Assembly (NCBI RefSeq): GCF_030014955.1
Contig: NZ_JAGRPV010000001.1
Location: 3,224,001-3,288,000, forward strand
DNA from: Cohnella hashimotonis
GTDB lineage: Bacteria; Bacillota; Bacilli; Paenibacillales; Paenibacillaceae
Length of the DNA: 64,000 nt
Direction of reading: 5' to 3'
This document shows, in pieces, positions 37,648 through 46,370 of the stretch. The notes beneath the pieces are model-generated. The model worked only from the letters and a program-made list of their open reading frames with translations. It was not told where the DNA came from and did no database searches. The position numbers and the translations under genes are program-made. Within the stretch, counting starts at the first letter, position 1; each line of letters begins with the position of its first letter.

Positions 37648-38109
37648 TTAAATAACATGGCGCTTTAGCGCTCTGACGTAAAGATGGACGATAGTTAACG
37701 CCGCTAAATAAGAAACGAATGTCCAGCCAATATTCCAGCCGTTTCCATAAACGATCCATTTTGATTTTACGAGGCCCCACTCTGCGAAGGTAATTCCCAG
37801 ACTCCCAATGAAAATGGCGATAGTCGGAGACCAGTTTCGGCGTTCGATGAATTGAATGAGAATCGACCCCCACACCGGATATAACCCCAGATTAAAGGGA
37901 AGGGTCGAAAAAGATTCATTCGCTTCCGTAACCGGCTTGGCGATCCAAAATCCGTATCTGACAAAGAGGTCGTTGGAAAAAAACGCGATTTACGATGCGG
38001 CCGGCACGACGCGCAGACATAAAAACAGCTTATGGGGAATCTGAGCGAATGTCATGAGTAACCAGGGAATTAAAAATCCGATGATCCAGTTGACGATCAC
38101 GCCTGCCAC
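37648..38109 (-). pseudogene. CBO0543-family membrane protein, broken by an in-frame stop
   Basis: The frame from a GTG at 38109 (behind GAGGTGGC) reads 'VAGVIVNWIIGFLIPWLLMTFAQIPHK...VVPAAS', then TAA (37990-37992), then continues in the same frame as 'IAFFSNDLFVRYGFWIAKPVTEANESFSTLPFNLGLYPVWGSILIQFIERRNWSPTIAIFIGSLGITFAEWGLVKSKWIVYGNGWNIGWTFVSYLAALTIVHLYVR'. The second part is a typical C-terminus of the CBO0543 family (multi-helix membrane proteins of spore formers). One nonsense change therefore explains the break; the sequence is otherwise well kept, so the loss is recent. Suppression or a sequencing error are alternatives. Confidence 0.72.
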
Positions 38110-38359
38110 GCCACCTCTATTTATTTTCGCATTATGATCAGTCTTTACTTATATGTTGTCGTTGAAACGAGGAAAACGCAGCTGATGCAATATTCTACAT
38201 CAGACGGTATTCATGCCAAAAAAGCTCTTGGCGAACAGCCGGCACCAATCATTACCAAGAGGCGCTGTACAGCGTTACATCGCATACGGAAAGGATTTGA
38301 GCCCAAAATGGGACCTTATGGCGGAGATTATTGTCGCAGGGTTTATCCGGTTACGCAAG

Positions 38360-40183
38360 CTAGTACTTTTTGTTTTGCGCTTCCTTCCGTTTGTCGGCGA
38401 TCGCTTTTCTCCCCTCTTCGATTTTGGCCAGCGCGTCTGCGTTGTCCGCGTACGTTTTCGCGAGCTGATTGAGACGCTTGTTAAACTTGCCCAGCGTACT
38501 GTTGGCGCCGTTGAGAAAATCGTTTAATTGATGATTGCGCTCGGGCAGCTCCGTATCGATAATCGTTTGCACCAGCTTTTGCACCGTGGAAGTCTGCTGT
38601 GTCTGCTTGTCCTTTTTCAGCCGTTCCTTCTCCTTGTCGTCCATCGCCTTGAGCTCGGGCGACGAGCCTGAGCTTACGGAATTCAGCAGCGATTTGAAGG
38701 CTTTCTTATTGTGCGGCGTCTTGCTCATCTGACGCTCCAGATTTTCCTCGTAAGCGAGCGGATCCCGCAGCACGGTGGCTCCGCCGAGTTGATTGCCGCT
38801 ATGCTCTGCGCTCGGCGCGCCGAGAAACAGGCTGTCCATGCCTCCCTTTCCTTCGAAAAAAACGGTCTGCAGCGAAGCGACCTTGCCGTCCATGACGAGC
38901 CGCAACATCATTTTGACAAGCGTCTCGGCCGAATAGCTTGCGGCTCCTTCTTCCTCCTTTTTTTCGGAAGTACCGTCTTTGTCGCCGCCCGCCTCGAAGC
39001 TGCGCGTCAGCTCGGAGATGCCTACGATGCTGACGAACTTCTGCAGGTGCTCGGTCAGATTGCTTCGGACGGAATGCAGCTTCGATACGTTATGATTGAG
39101 GGCATAGAGCATGATCGCCGCAAGCTCGCGGTCCTCGAACGAATCCTTGCTGTCCAGCTCTTTGCCGGTCGCCAGCTTAAAAAGAGCGGCAGCGCTCGGG
39201 TCCTTGCCCATCTTCAGCATCGCTTCGATCATTTTGTCGTACTCGGCAGGCGGTTCCTTGATCGTCTTGGTTCGCTTCTTCGCATTGCCGCCGGCCTGTG
39301 TGAAGTGGCCTCTGCCTTCGCCCATTCTCAGTCTCTGTTCCCCGATAAAAAAGTAATCCTGGGTCGTCAAATCGGCGATTTTCGGATTTTTTCGGCTGCG
39401 GTCGGCCGCATAGATCTTGCGGTGCAACGGTTCGTCGAAGCGATGCTCGTCTTTTTTCGTACGTAGAGACGACGATCGAAGAATGCCTATATTCGATTTG
39501 GTAACCTTCATTAGAATGCGGATCTTCCGCTTGGCGTCCAGCTCCGACGCTTCATCGTCGCTGCTCTCCTCTACGTCCGACGAATATTTGGTTTTCGGTT
39601 CTTTTTCAAGCTTGCGTTTTTTCTTTTCGGACTCGCCTTCACTTTCTCCCAATTTTCGTTTTTGAGGCTTGTCCTTCGCTTCGTCTTCAATCTCCATGCC
39701 TTCGGAGGACGTGCCTGCGCTTCGCATCCGCAGCATTTCCTCAGCCACGGTGAGCGACCCCGAATTTCTTGCCCGCCAATCGGACAGCTTAACCGGGTCA
39801 TCGCTGATCCGATGATCCTGGAAGTCCTTCAACAAAGGCTCGAACAGCGCCATCATATCCGTATCTTCCCGCTTCCACTCGATAAAAGTAAGAAGCATTT
39901 TTTCAATGCGTTCTTCTTCGCTCTTGTCTTCGCCGCCCGTTTCCGTTACGAACTTTCCCTGCACGACCGGCAAAGCAGCGCTCCGCAGCCTTGGCGACGC
40001 AGCTGCAGCGGATTGGCCGCTCTGCAGCATGCCCAGTAGCTGACGATTGCCGACCGCACGCTGCAGCTGCAAAAGATGGCCGGCAGTCTTAAGGCCGGCA
40101 TGCGCATCGCGGAAGCGTCGGGCATGGGCATCCGGCTGCGTCGGCGTCAGCCTGGACGTCTTGCTCAAGCGATCGAAAGTCAT
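38360..40183 (-). CDS. Possible injection-system/polymorphic-toxin-type cargo protein with LQRAVGN motif
   Basis: A 607-residue highly charged protein. Residues ~37-55 read 'HLLQLQRAVGNRQLLGMLQ' and ~73-79 'PVVQGKF', a pair found at the start of many DUF4157-type secreted toxin or extracellular contractile injection (eCIS) cargo proteins as I remember them. Residues ~155-225 are low-complexity: acidic/basic alternation with KRKLG, KKKRKLEKEPKTK and an acidic Ser/Asp/Glu run, resembling eukaryotic nuclear localisation and CK2-type sequences. The remaining ~380 residues are helical and not recognised. No signal peptide. ATG at 40183 behind GGGGAGGG. It lies 24 bases after a PAS protein gene. 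Confidence 0.7.
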   Translation of the reverse strand: MTFDRLSKTSRLTPTQPDAHARRFRDAHAGLKTAGHLLQLQRAVGNRQLLGMLQSGQSAAAASPRLRSAALPVVQGKFVTETGGEDKSEEERIEKMLLTFIEWKREDTDMMALFEPLLKDFQDHRISDDPVKLSDWRARNSGSLTVAEEMLRMRSAGTSSEGMEIEDEAKDKPQKRKLGESEGESEKKKRKLEKEPKTKYSSDVEESSDDEASELDAKRKIRILMKVTKSNIGILRSSSLRTKKDEHRFDEPLHRKIYAADRSRKNPKIADLTTQDYFFIGEQRLRMGEGRGHFTQAGGNAKKRTKTIKEPPAEYDKMIEAMLKMGKDPSAAALFKLATGKELDSKDSFEDRELAAIMLYALNHNVSKLHSVRSNLTEHLQKFVSIVGISELTRSFEAGGDKDGTSEKKEEEGAASYSAETLVKMMLRLVMDGKVASLQTVFFEGKGGMDSLFLGAPSAEHSGNQLGGATVLRDPLAYEENLERQMSKTPHNKKAFKSLLNSVSSGSSPELKAMDDKEKERLKKDKQTQQTSTVQKLVQTIIDTELPERNHQLNDFLNGANSTLGKFNKRLNQLAKTYADNADALAKIEEGRKAIADKRKEAQNKKY

Positions 40184-40207
40184 CAATTCCCTCCCCTGTC
40201 GAATCAG

Positions 40208-40966
40208 CTATTCTGCCTGCTTGCGTTCTATAATTTCGCGCCCGAAACTGATCGTGCGAATGACCTCGCCGGATTCGTTCCGGATGTATTCGGACGTCGT
40301 CTCGTACATGCGATAATCGCCGTCCTTGTGCCTGACGCGTCCGATAAACCGGACGTTGTCGCGCTCGATCGACGAGAGGCCGCGGAATTCCAGCAGCCTC
40401 CTGATATCGTCCGGGTGGTTAAAAGCCGCCGAATGCTTGCCGATGACTTCTTCCGGCCGATAGCCGAGCAGTGCCGTGACCGTGGGCGATATGTACGTGA
40501 ACACGCCGTCCGTCGAGAAGACGGAAATAACGTGCTGCGACTTTTCCAAAATATAAGACATAATCTCCTGCACGCTTTCCTGCAAGCGTTGCCGTTCGTT
40601 CGACTGACTGAACGCGCGGTTAACGCGCTCTATGGTGATTAATTCGCCGATTGCTTGTCCTTCGCCTAGCAGCGGAACCGAGGTCAGCCATACGTCCACC
40701 GCATGCCCTTGCTGATGCCGAGCGCTTCGTGCGATCTTGGCATCCGCTGACTCGTCATCGCCACGCCGGTCGACACCCGAGGGTTCGAGAATGCTCTCCA
40801 ACCTGGCGTGTATTAACGCTTCGTGCGCGTAGCCCAGAATCGACGATATGGCAGTATTGGCGTGCTGGATGCAGCCCTTCGTATCGGTCAGGAGAAGTCC
40901 CTCCGGAAGATGGTCGAAATAATGCCGAAAAATGCCTCGCGATGAAAACATATCGTTTTGCAGCAT
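40208..40966 (-). CDS. Tandem-PAS protein without output domain
   Basis: A 252-residue cytosolic protein with two PAS domains: residues ~10-115 ('IFRHYFDHLPEGLLLTDTKGCIQHANTAISSILGYAHEALI') and ~135-250 ('EKSQHVISVFSTDGVFTYISPTVTALLGYRPEEVIGKHSAAFNHPDDIRR...RVRHKDGDYRMYETTSEYIRNESGEVIRTISFGREIIERKQAE'). It stops exactly where a histidine kinase would continue (the 'ERKQAE' linker), so it is either a truncated kinase or a stand-alone sensor signalling through partner binding. The gene for the cargo-like protein follows after 24 bases and is probably cotranscribed. Confidence 0.82.
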   Translation of the reverse strand: MLQNDMFSSRGIFRHYFDHLPEGLLLTDTKGCIQHANTAISSILGYAHEALIHARLESILEPSGVDRRGDDESADAKIARSARHQQGHAVDVWLTSVPLLGEGQAIGELITIERVNRAFSQSNERQRLQESVQEIMSYILEKSQHVISVFSTDGVFTYISPTVTALLGYRPEEVIGKHSAAFNHPDDIRRLLEFRGLSSIERDNVRFIGRVRHKDGDYRMYETTSEYIRNESGEVIRTISFGREIIERKQAE

Positions 40967-41189
40967 GGATATCCGCCTTTAGCTTCGGTAGACTTCGATC
41001 GATTGCATAGGCTAATTATATACCGACTTCTCCGGTTCTCAACCAAATAATTGAAACGAAATTCGAACTTATTGCGCTAAATACGGTGCTTCTATGCGTA
41101 CATGCGCTGCCCGCTAACCTTCATATAAAGCCGATTCGCGGAATATAGGTGTGGTGATGAGATCGATGACCGGAAGGGGTTGATCATCT

Positions 41190-42011
41190 GTGGCCACCGT
41201 TTTCGTAGCCCGTTCGCTTGATGAGATCAGATTTTGGTCTCGCATTATGAAGGAGCATTCTTTGTTTCTAAGGCTTGGATTCAGAGCGGAAGATACGACG
41301 CTGATCAACGAAGCGAACCAATTCTACGCCTTGTTCGAGGCGATCGAAAATCGGGCCAATCTGCTGCCCGTGGATTCGGATCCACAAGTTATACTGAGAT
41401 TCAATTCGGAGGTTCACACCGCGGTATCGCATATTTGGGCGTTCAAAAGAAAAGTATTGGGACTGATCTTGACCTGTCAGCTTCCCGGCGCCAACAACTA
41501 CCCGTTATTGGTGGATCATGTAAGTCGCGAGGCCAATTATTTCAGAAACCGATTGGAAGAACTGAACGCCGGCAAGCTCGAGCCTTTGCCGGACGCCATC
41601 ATCGACGAAAACGTATTTTTCTTGCGCATCATGGCCGACCACGCCAAGTTCATCAGTCACCTGCTCGATCCGTCCGAACGAAAACTGATCGATATGGCCA
41701 ACGATTTCAGCCACGACTTCGATACGTTGCTGTTCCAGGCAAGGGATATCGATTCGATGCGCCCTCAATCCCAAACGGCGCCTATACTCGGACAATTTTT
41801 GGATCAGAACCGAGTTTCCGTCGCCTCGCTTCGCGATTTTAAACGAACTGCGCGCGATCTGATCAACGCATGCAAAATCAAAAGTATTATTCACCCGCTG
41901 CTTGCTGACCATGTCTTCCGGGAAGCGGAACGGTTCCTGCACATTATCGACATGTTCGAGCAGCACTTGACCGGCACGCCGGTATCGATACGCGATCTGG
42001 AAGAGCATTAG
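41190..42011 (+). CDS. DUF2935 metal-binding helical protein
   Basis: A 273-residue all-helical protein with two related halves, each with a helix 'SLDEIRFWSRIMKEHSLFLRLGF' / 'IIDENVFFLRIMADHAKFISHLLDPSERKLIDMANDF' and 'HPLLADHVFREAERFLHII'. The E-x-x-F-W-x-x-I-M-x-E-H / E-x-x-F-x-x-x-I-M-x-D-H pattern is that of DUF2935, structurally hemerythrin-like with a possible metal site. It is common in Bacillus and Paenibacillus; the function is unknown. GTG start at 41190 behind AAGGGG. It converges with the cobalamin ECF operon, 13 bases apart. Confidence 0.88.
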   Translation: MATVFVARSLDEIRFWSRIMKEHSLFLRLGFRAEDTTLINEANQFYALFEAIENRANLLPVDSDPQVILRFNSEVHTAVSHIWAFKRKVLGLILTCQLPGANNYPLLVDHVSREANYFRNRLEELNAGKLEPLPDAIIDENVFFLRIMADHAKFISHLLDPSERKLIDMANDFSHDFDTLLFQARDIDSMRPQSQTAPILGQFLDQNRVSVASLRDFKRTARDLINACKIKSIIHPLLADHVFREAERFLHIIDMFEQHLTGTPVSIRDLEEH

Positions 42012-42024
42012 ATAGCGACAGTCT

Positions 42025-44520
42025 TTATTGAAGCATTCCATATTTCTCTTTGATGCGATCGAGCTTCTCCAGCATCGGCCTGGCGAGAAAAAACAAAAAG
42101 ACGATCGTCGCGAAGCCGTGAATGAGATCGAACGGAACGCCGCGAAGGCAAGCGAGCAAGACGACCTCTATCGTCAATTTGGATTGCGTCATCATGACCG
42201 ACGACAGATTCATCAGCGTACCATAGAGCGCGAACGCTGCAATGCCGCCGAATGCGCAGAGCGCGAGCCTGCTTCGTTGAAGCAAGCCCTTCTTGAAGAG
42301 CATGCCGGCGAGAAAGCCGATGATGCCGAAGGCGAACATCTGCCAAGGCGTCCACGGGCCTTGCCCGAAGTAGTAATTCGATACGAATCCGGTGACGGCT
42401 CCGACCAGGAAGCCGGCCTCTGCGCCGAACGCGACTCCGGCGATAATGACGATCGCCGCGACCGGCTTGAACTGCGGCAGCATAAAAAACGCCATCCGGC
42501 CGGCGACGCCGATCGCGCTAAGGACGGCCAGCGTCACCAGCTCCTTGGCCTGCGGCTTTCTCCCTTCGTAGATGAGCACGAACGGCAGAAGCGTCTCCAG
42601 GACGACGAGCATGGAGATGAAATAATATTTCCGGTCGTCGAGATATTCGATGCCGAACCAGATGGTGAGCGGGATCAGCAGCAAGATCATCAGCATGGCC
42701 GTCATCGTACGCTTGGGAAGCCGGCGGCTTGTGTCGAACGATTGTGGCGGGGAGGCTGCCGGCGCTGTGCTTTTAATATCTGCGGCAGGGTTGCTCGCTC
42801 GAGAGATCGTCGTCTTTATTTGGGGCGAGTCGCCGTCTGGCGGATAGACCTCCCTTTTGGTGCCGAAAGCTTGCAAAATGTCTTCCGCCGTTATCGCGTC
42901 CGGGAGGACGTCTCTGGCCATACGGTTCGCCGCCGTCGTATAGAACCGGTTACCGGCAAAAAAAGCACGCGGCCTGTCCTCGGAGACGACGATCCCGTCG
43001 AACACCATGGCGCAGCGATCGGCATGGCTCGCGCAAAAATCGATGTCGTGGCTGACCATGACGATGGCGGTCCCTTCCGCCTTTAAGTGCATCAAAATGT
43101 CCGCGAGCTTGCGCTTATATCCGGCGTCCAAGCCTTTGGTCGGCTCGTCCAGCAGCAGGACGGAGGGCTCGAGCAGCAGCACCTTCGCCAGCGCCGCGCG
43201 CTGCTGCTCTCCGCCGGATAAATCGTAAGGATGCCTGCCCAGCAGCTCTTCCAGATCGCAAAGAAGGATGACGTAGGCTAACCGTCGCGAGATTTCCGCA
43301 GCGTCCAGCTTTCTGCCGGACAGCATCTCTTTAAGATCCGTTTCGACCGTCTTGCGGACGAATAGAGCTTGCGGATTTTGCGGCAGTACGGCCAATCCGC
43401 CGATATACTTTTCCCGGTCCGTCCATTGTCTTATCGGGCGACCGTGCAGCTCGACGATGCCGCGATAAGGTTGCCGCAGACCGGCGATCAGAGACAGGAC
43501 CGTCGTTTTGCCGATGCCGTTGCCGCCGACGATCGCGCATAGCTCGCCGGGGTAAGCCTTCAGGCTCAAGCCCTTCAACACGTCAGGCGCGTCCTTGTCG
43601 TATTTGAACCACACTTCGTCCAGCCGTACTGCGGGCTTGCCGCGGCCTGATGTCTCCTGCTCTCGGTCCCGTACCTGCGCGAACGGACGCGTGTCCGCCA
43701 ACCGCTGCATGAAGTCCCGGCCTTCGCGGACGGTGATCGGGCATTCGAACGGACTATCGAGCCCCGCGTAGACCCTCATCGGCGTCGTCATCGCATGGAA
43801 CATCTCATGCCGCGATTCGCGCAGCCGCTCGCCTACTTCCCTGGGCGATCCTAACGTTACGATTGTGCCCTGCTCCATCACGATCGCCAGATCGGACATC
43901 GGCAGCGCCTCCTCCAGCCGGTGCTCCGACAGCACGACGGTCACGCCGAGCTCCCTGTTGATTTTGCCGAGCGCGGCCAGAAATTCCCCGGCGGCGATCG
44001 GATCGAGCTGGCTTGTCGGTTCGTCGAGCAGCAGCGCGCTCGGCTGCATCGCCATGACCGAAGCCAGGTTGAGCAGCTGCTTCTGACCGCCGGAGAGCTC
44101 CGTCACCTTCTTGTGGAACCATGCCTGTATGCCGAAAAAGCTGGCCGTCTCGGCGACGCGGCGGCGGATCTCGGAGGCGCCGAAGCCCAGGCTCTCGAGA
44201 CCGAACGCAAGCTCATGCCACACTTTATCCGTGACGATCTGGTTATCCGGCGACTGCAGGACAAAGCCGATCTCCGCGATTTGCGCGCGCCGGTCCGTCT
44301 CCTCCACCGGAATGCCGCGATACCGGACCGTTCCGCTTCGGCGTCCGTGCGGTGCAAGATCCGGCTTGAAATGCCGCAGAAGCGTGGACTTGCCGGAGCC
44401 CGATTGGCCGCAGAGCGTGACGAACTGACCTTGGCGAATCGCGAACGAAACGTCGCGCAGGGCGTTCTTTTCCGATCCCGGATAGCCGAAGGTCAGACGC
44501 TCGACTGCGAATGCTTCCAT
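42025..44520 (-). CDS. ECF transporter: two fused ATPase domains plus S component in one polypeptide
   Basis: An 831-residue fusion. Residues 1-245: first ABC ATPase (Walker A GQSGSGKST 38-46, signature ELSGGQKQ, DEPTS). Residues ~295-520: second ATPase (Walker A GGNGIGKTT 332-340, LSGGEQQR, DEPTKGLD, HD switch). A Pro/Ser linker (~560-600) leads to six helices (605-831) of ECF S type ('MAFFMLPQFKPVAAIVIIAGVAFGAEAGFLVGAVTGFVSNYYFGQGPWTPWQMFAFGIIGFLAGML'). The start is the ATG at 44520 behind GGGAGGAAC; it overlaps EcfT by 28 bases. Riboswitch and neighbours indicate cobalamin or a corrinoid precursor as substrate. Duplicated ATPases are usual, but covalent fusion to the S component is not. 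Confidence 0.85.
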   Translation of the reverse strand: MEAFAVERLTFGYPGSEKNALRDVSFAIRQGQFVTLCGQSGSGKSTLLRHFKPDLAPHGRRSGTVRYRGIPVEETDRRAQIAEIGFVLQSPDNQIVTDKVWHELAFGLESLGFGASEIRRRVAETASFFGIQAWFHKKVTELSGGQKQLLNLASVMAMQPSALLLDEPTSQLDPIAAGEFLAALGKINRELGVTVVLSEHRLEEALPMSDLAIVMEQGTIVTLGSPREVGERLRESRHEMFHAMTTPMRVYAGLDSPFECPITVREGRDFMQRLADTRPFAQVRDREQETSGRGKPAVRLDEVWFKYDKDAPDVLKGLSLKAYPGELCAIVGGNGIGKTTVLSLIAGLRQPYRGIVELHGRPIRQWTDREKYIGGLAVLPQNPQALFVRKTVETDLKEMLSGRKLDAAEISRRLAYVILLCDLEELLGRHPYDLSGGEQQRAALAKVLLLEPSVLLLDEPTKGLDAGYKRKLADILMHLKAEGTAIVMVSHDIDFCASHADRCAMVFDGIVVSEDRPRAFFAGNRFYTTAANRMARDVLPDAITAEDILQAFGTKREVYPPDGDSPQIKTTISRASNPAADIKSTAPAASPPQSFDTSRRLPKRTMTAMLMILLLIPLTIWFGIEYLDDRKYYFISMLVVLETLLPFVLIYEGRKPQAKELVTLAVLSAIGVAGRMAFFMLPQFKPVAAIVIIAGVAFGAEAGFLVGAVTGFVSNYYFGQGPWTPWQMFAFGIIGFLAGMLFKKGLLQRSRLALCAFGGIAAFALYGTLMNLSSVMMTQSKLTIEVVLLACLRGVPFDLIHGFATIVFLFFLARPMLEKLDRIKEKYGMLQ

Positions 44521-45383
44521 CTCAGTTCCTCCCGTATGTTGATAACAAGCGGAATCGCGCATAACGCGGCATAGGCCAGGAACACGCTCATGCTGTATGC
44601 CGAAGACTCCACGCCCTTCATCGAAGGGAAATAACGATAATACATCGCTTTGGCGTTCGCGCCGAACCATACGTAGCCGCCGATCAATCCGATCCCGATC
44701 AGCGCGGAACCGTCCCGTCGGTCGAAGCGGAACAACGAAAAAGCCGTCCTGCCTTTTAACCCGTAACCGCGGCTTCTCATCGACGCTGCCGTCTCGACGG
44801 CGTTTTCCAGCATCCATGTCGTCATGATGGACAGGATCCGAATGCCGTGCTTCGCGCGGGCCAGCAGGCTGCCGTTCGAGATGTCCCTGCCGACGCAGCG
44901 CTGCGCGGCAGAGACGACGGCGAGCTGCGCTTTAAACCTCGGCACGAAGCGCAGCACCATCGACAGTACGAGCGACAGCGCCGGGATGACTCTCCCGAAC
45001 AAATAAATGAATTTATCGGACGTCATGACCGCGTTGTAGCATGAAAACCAGCAGATGACCGAGACGAACATCGTCGCCGCCGCGATCCCGTACACAATGG
45101 ATTCCAGCGTCAACGGGTTGCCGCTTCGCAAGTAGCCCAGGATCGTCGCGCCTTCGTGATTGAAGGCCGGATTGATCAGCGCCGTCGTGACGAGCATCGG
45201 CAGCATGTACAGCAGATTGAATCGGATCGCCCGTCTGCCGTTCAGCGAGATGGAATAAACGAAGGAAAAAAGCAAGGAAATGGCCAGGCAAACAGGGTGC
45301 ATGAAAACCATCGAAAAGGCGATGACGAGCGCAAAATACGCGAAGTTCACGACGGGATGATAGCCTGAGAACGCATCCTTCAC
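44493..45383 (-). CDS. ecfT: ECF transporter transmembrane (T) component
   Basis: A 296-residue EcfT-type membrane subunit with about six helices and the coupling motifs: 'TAASMRSRGYGLKGRTAF' includes A-R-x-x-G-type sequence that contacts the ATPases. It opens 'SGYHPVVNFAYFALVIAFSMVFMHPVCLAISLLFSFVYSISL', typical of the family. The start is GTG at 45383, overlapping the DUF4430 gene stop as GTGA. It forms the transport engine with the fused A-A-S protein encoded next. Confidence 0.9.
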   Translation of the reverse strand: MKDAFSGYHPVVNFAYFALVIAFSMVFMHPVCLAISLLFSFVYSISLNGRRAIRFNLLYMLPMLVTTALINPAFNHEGATILGYLRSGNPLTLESIVYGIAAATMFVSVICWFSCYNAVMTSDKFIYLFGRVIPALSLVLSMVLRFVPRFKAQLAVVSAAQRCVGRDISNGSLLARAKHGIRILSIMTTWMLENAVETAASMRSRGYGLKGRTAFSLFRFDRRDGSALIGIGLIGGYVWFGANAKAMYYRYFPSMKGVESSAYSMSVFLAYAALCAIPLVINIREELRWKHSQSSV

Positions 45384-46354
45384 TTGTTTCCGCCGCCCGA
45401 AGCGTTATAGGTGTCGCCGACGTCGCGGCCCAGATCGCACGTATATACCCATTCGATCACGTCCCCCTGCTTCAGCTTGTACCGGCTGCTGCCGTAGTTC
45501 GGAAACCACTCGTTCACCTTGTACATCCATCCGGATAGCTCGCCGCAATCGAATTCGTATAAATTGTTGATTCCCTCGATATAGGCGGAGTTGTACACCG
45601 GCGTGTTCTCGAACTCCATATGAATTTTGTTCTTTTTCATTTCCCGCTGCAGCACGTTGAACACGGATTCTCCCTCGTAAAAAGTCACTTCCCGTTTCGA
45701 GAAAATGACGCCGTCATCCGGAACGAGCTCCAGCTTGTCGGGATCCAGCAGGTCCAGATGATCCAGGATCGTCGCGCAGGAGACGGACAAATAAGCCGTC
45801 ATGGCCTTATCCGTAATCTTGGCATCCTGCGGCTCCACAGGAAGCGGCTTGCCGGATGGTACCGGATCGGTCTGATACGAATCCTTGCCCGTCTTCGGAT
45901 CGATCGCCATCGACGGCGAAGGCGTCGACGATCCGGCCGGCCGTGCGGTGGATGTCGGCTTCGGTTTTGCAGTCGCGGCCGGCGACTGCGATACCGCTGG
46001 CGATGCTGGCGAAGCCGATGGCGAAGCGATTGCTACGGGCGGAGAGGATGACGATGACGGCGACGGAGCTATCGTCGACGACGGCGAAGGAGAAGGCGCA
46101 AGCGAAGGCGCTGCTTGCGTCGCCCCGGAATCGGGGTACTGGCCGTTCACTGAGTCAGGTTCCTCCGCCTGTTCGCTTGATTGCGAGGGCTGCCCTGCGT
46201 CGGTCGCCGATGTGGCAGAAGGACTCCCCGCGACACTAGCCGCTCTTGAGGGCCGATCTGCACTTTTCTCCAGCGGGCCGCTGGCGAAATAAGCGGCAAA
46301 CAATATGGCAACGATCGCGAGGGCCGCTAAAAATTTGTTTTTCGTAAATCGCAT
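45380..46354 (-). CDS. DUF4430 (transcobalamin C-domain-like) surface protein
   Basis: A 324-residue exported protein: N-terminal hydrophobic signal/anchor (~8-28), a long Pro/Ser/Ala/Thr linker (~30-150) fit to cross the wall, and a C-terminal DUF4430 domain (~185-318): 'VTFYEGESVFNVLQREMKKNKIHMEFENTPVYNSAYIEGINNLYEFDCGELSGWMYKVNEWFPNYGSSRYKLKQGDVIEWVYTCDLGRDVGD'. The S-G-W-M-Y-x-V-N-x-x-x-P-N-x-G hallmark is shared with the beta domain of intrinsic factor and transcobalamin. No lipobox or sortase motif was seen, so the N-terminal helix is probably the anchor. Part of the riboswitch-led cobalamin operon. Confidence 0.88.
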   Translation of the reverse strand: MRFTKNKFLAALAIVAILFAAYFASGPLEKSADRPSRAASVAGSPSATSATDAGQPSQSSEQAEEPDSVNGQYPDSGATQAAPSLAPSPSPSSTIAPSPSSSSSPPVAIASPSASPASPAVSQSPAATAKPKPTSTARPAGSSTPSPSMAIDPKTGKDSYQTDPVPSGKPLPVEPQDAKITDKAMTAYLSVSCATILDHLDLLDPDKLELVPDDGVIFSKREVTFYEGESVFNVLQREMKKNKIHMEFENTPVYNSAYIEGINNLYEFDCGELSGWMYKVNEWFPNYGSSRYKLKQGDVIEWVYTCDLGRDVGDTYNASGGGNK

Positions 46355-46370
46355 ATGATTGATCGCCTCT

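Noticed and set aside
38134..38359. Plus-strand frames between the CBO0543 pseudogene and the cargo-like gene
   Set aside because: Short frames such as the one with 'RGAVQRYIAYGKDLSPKWDLMAEIIVAG' look vaguely protein-like but have no ribosome binding site or recognisable family; possibly a remnant, not supportable.
42028..43086. 352-codon plus-strand frame
   Set aside because: Antisense to the fused ECF gene; rich in Arg/Asp/His without domain pattern.
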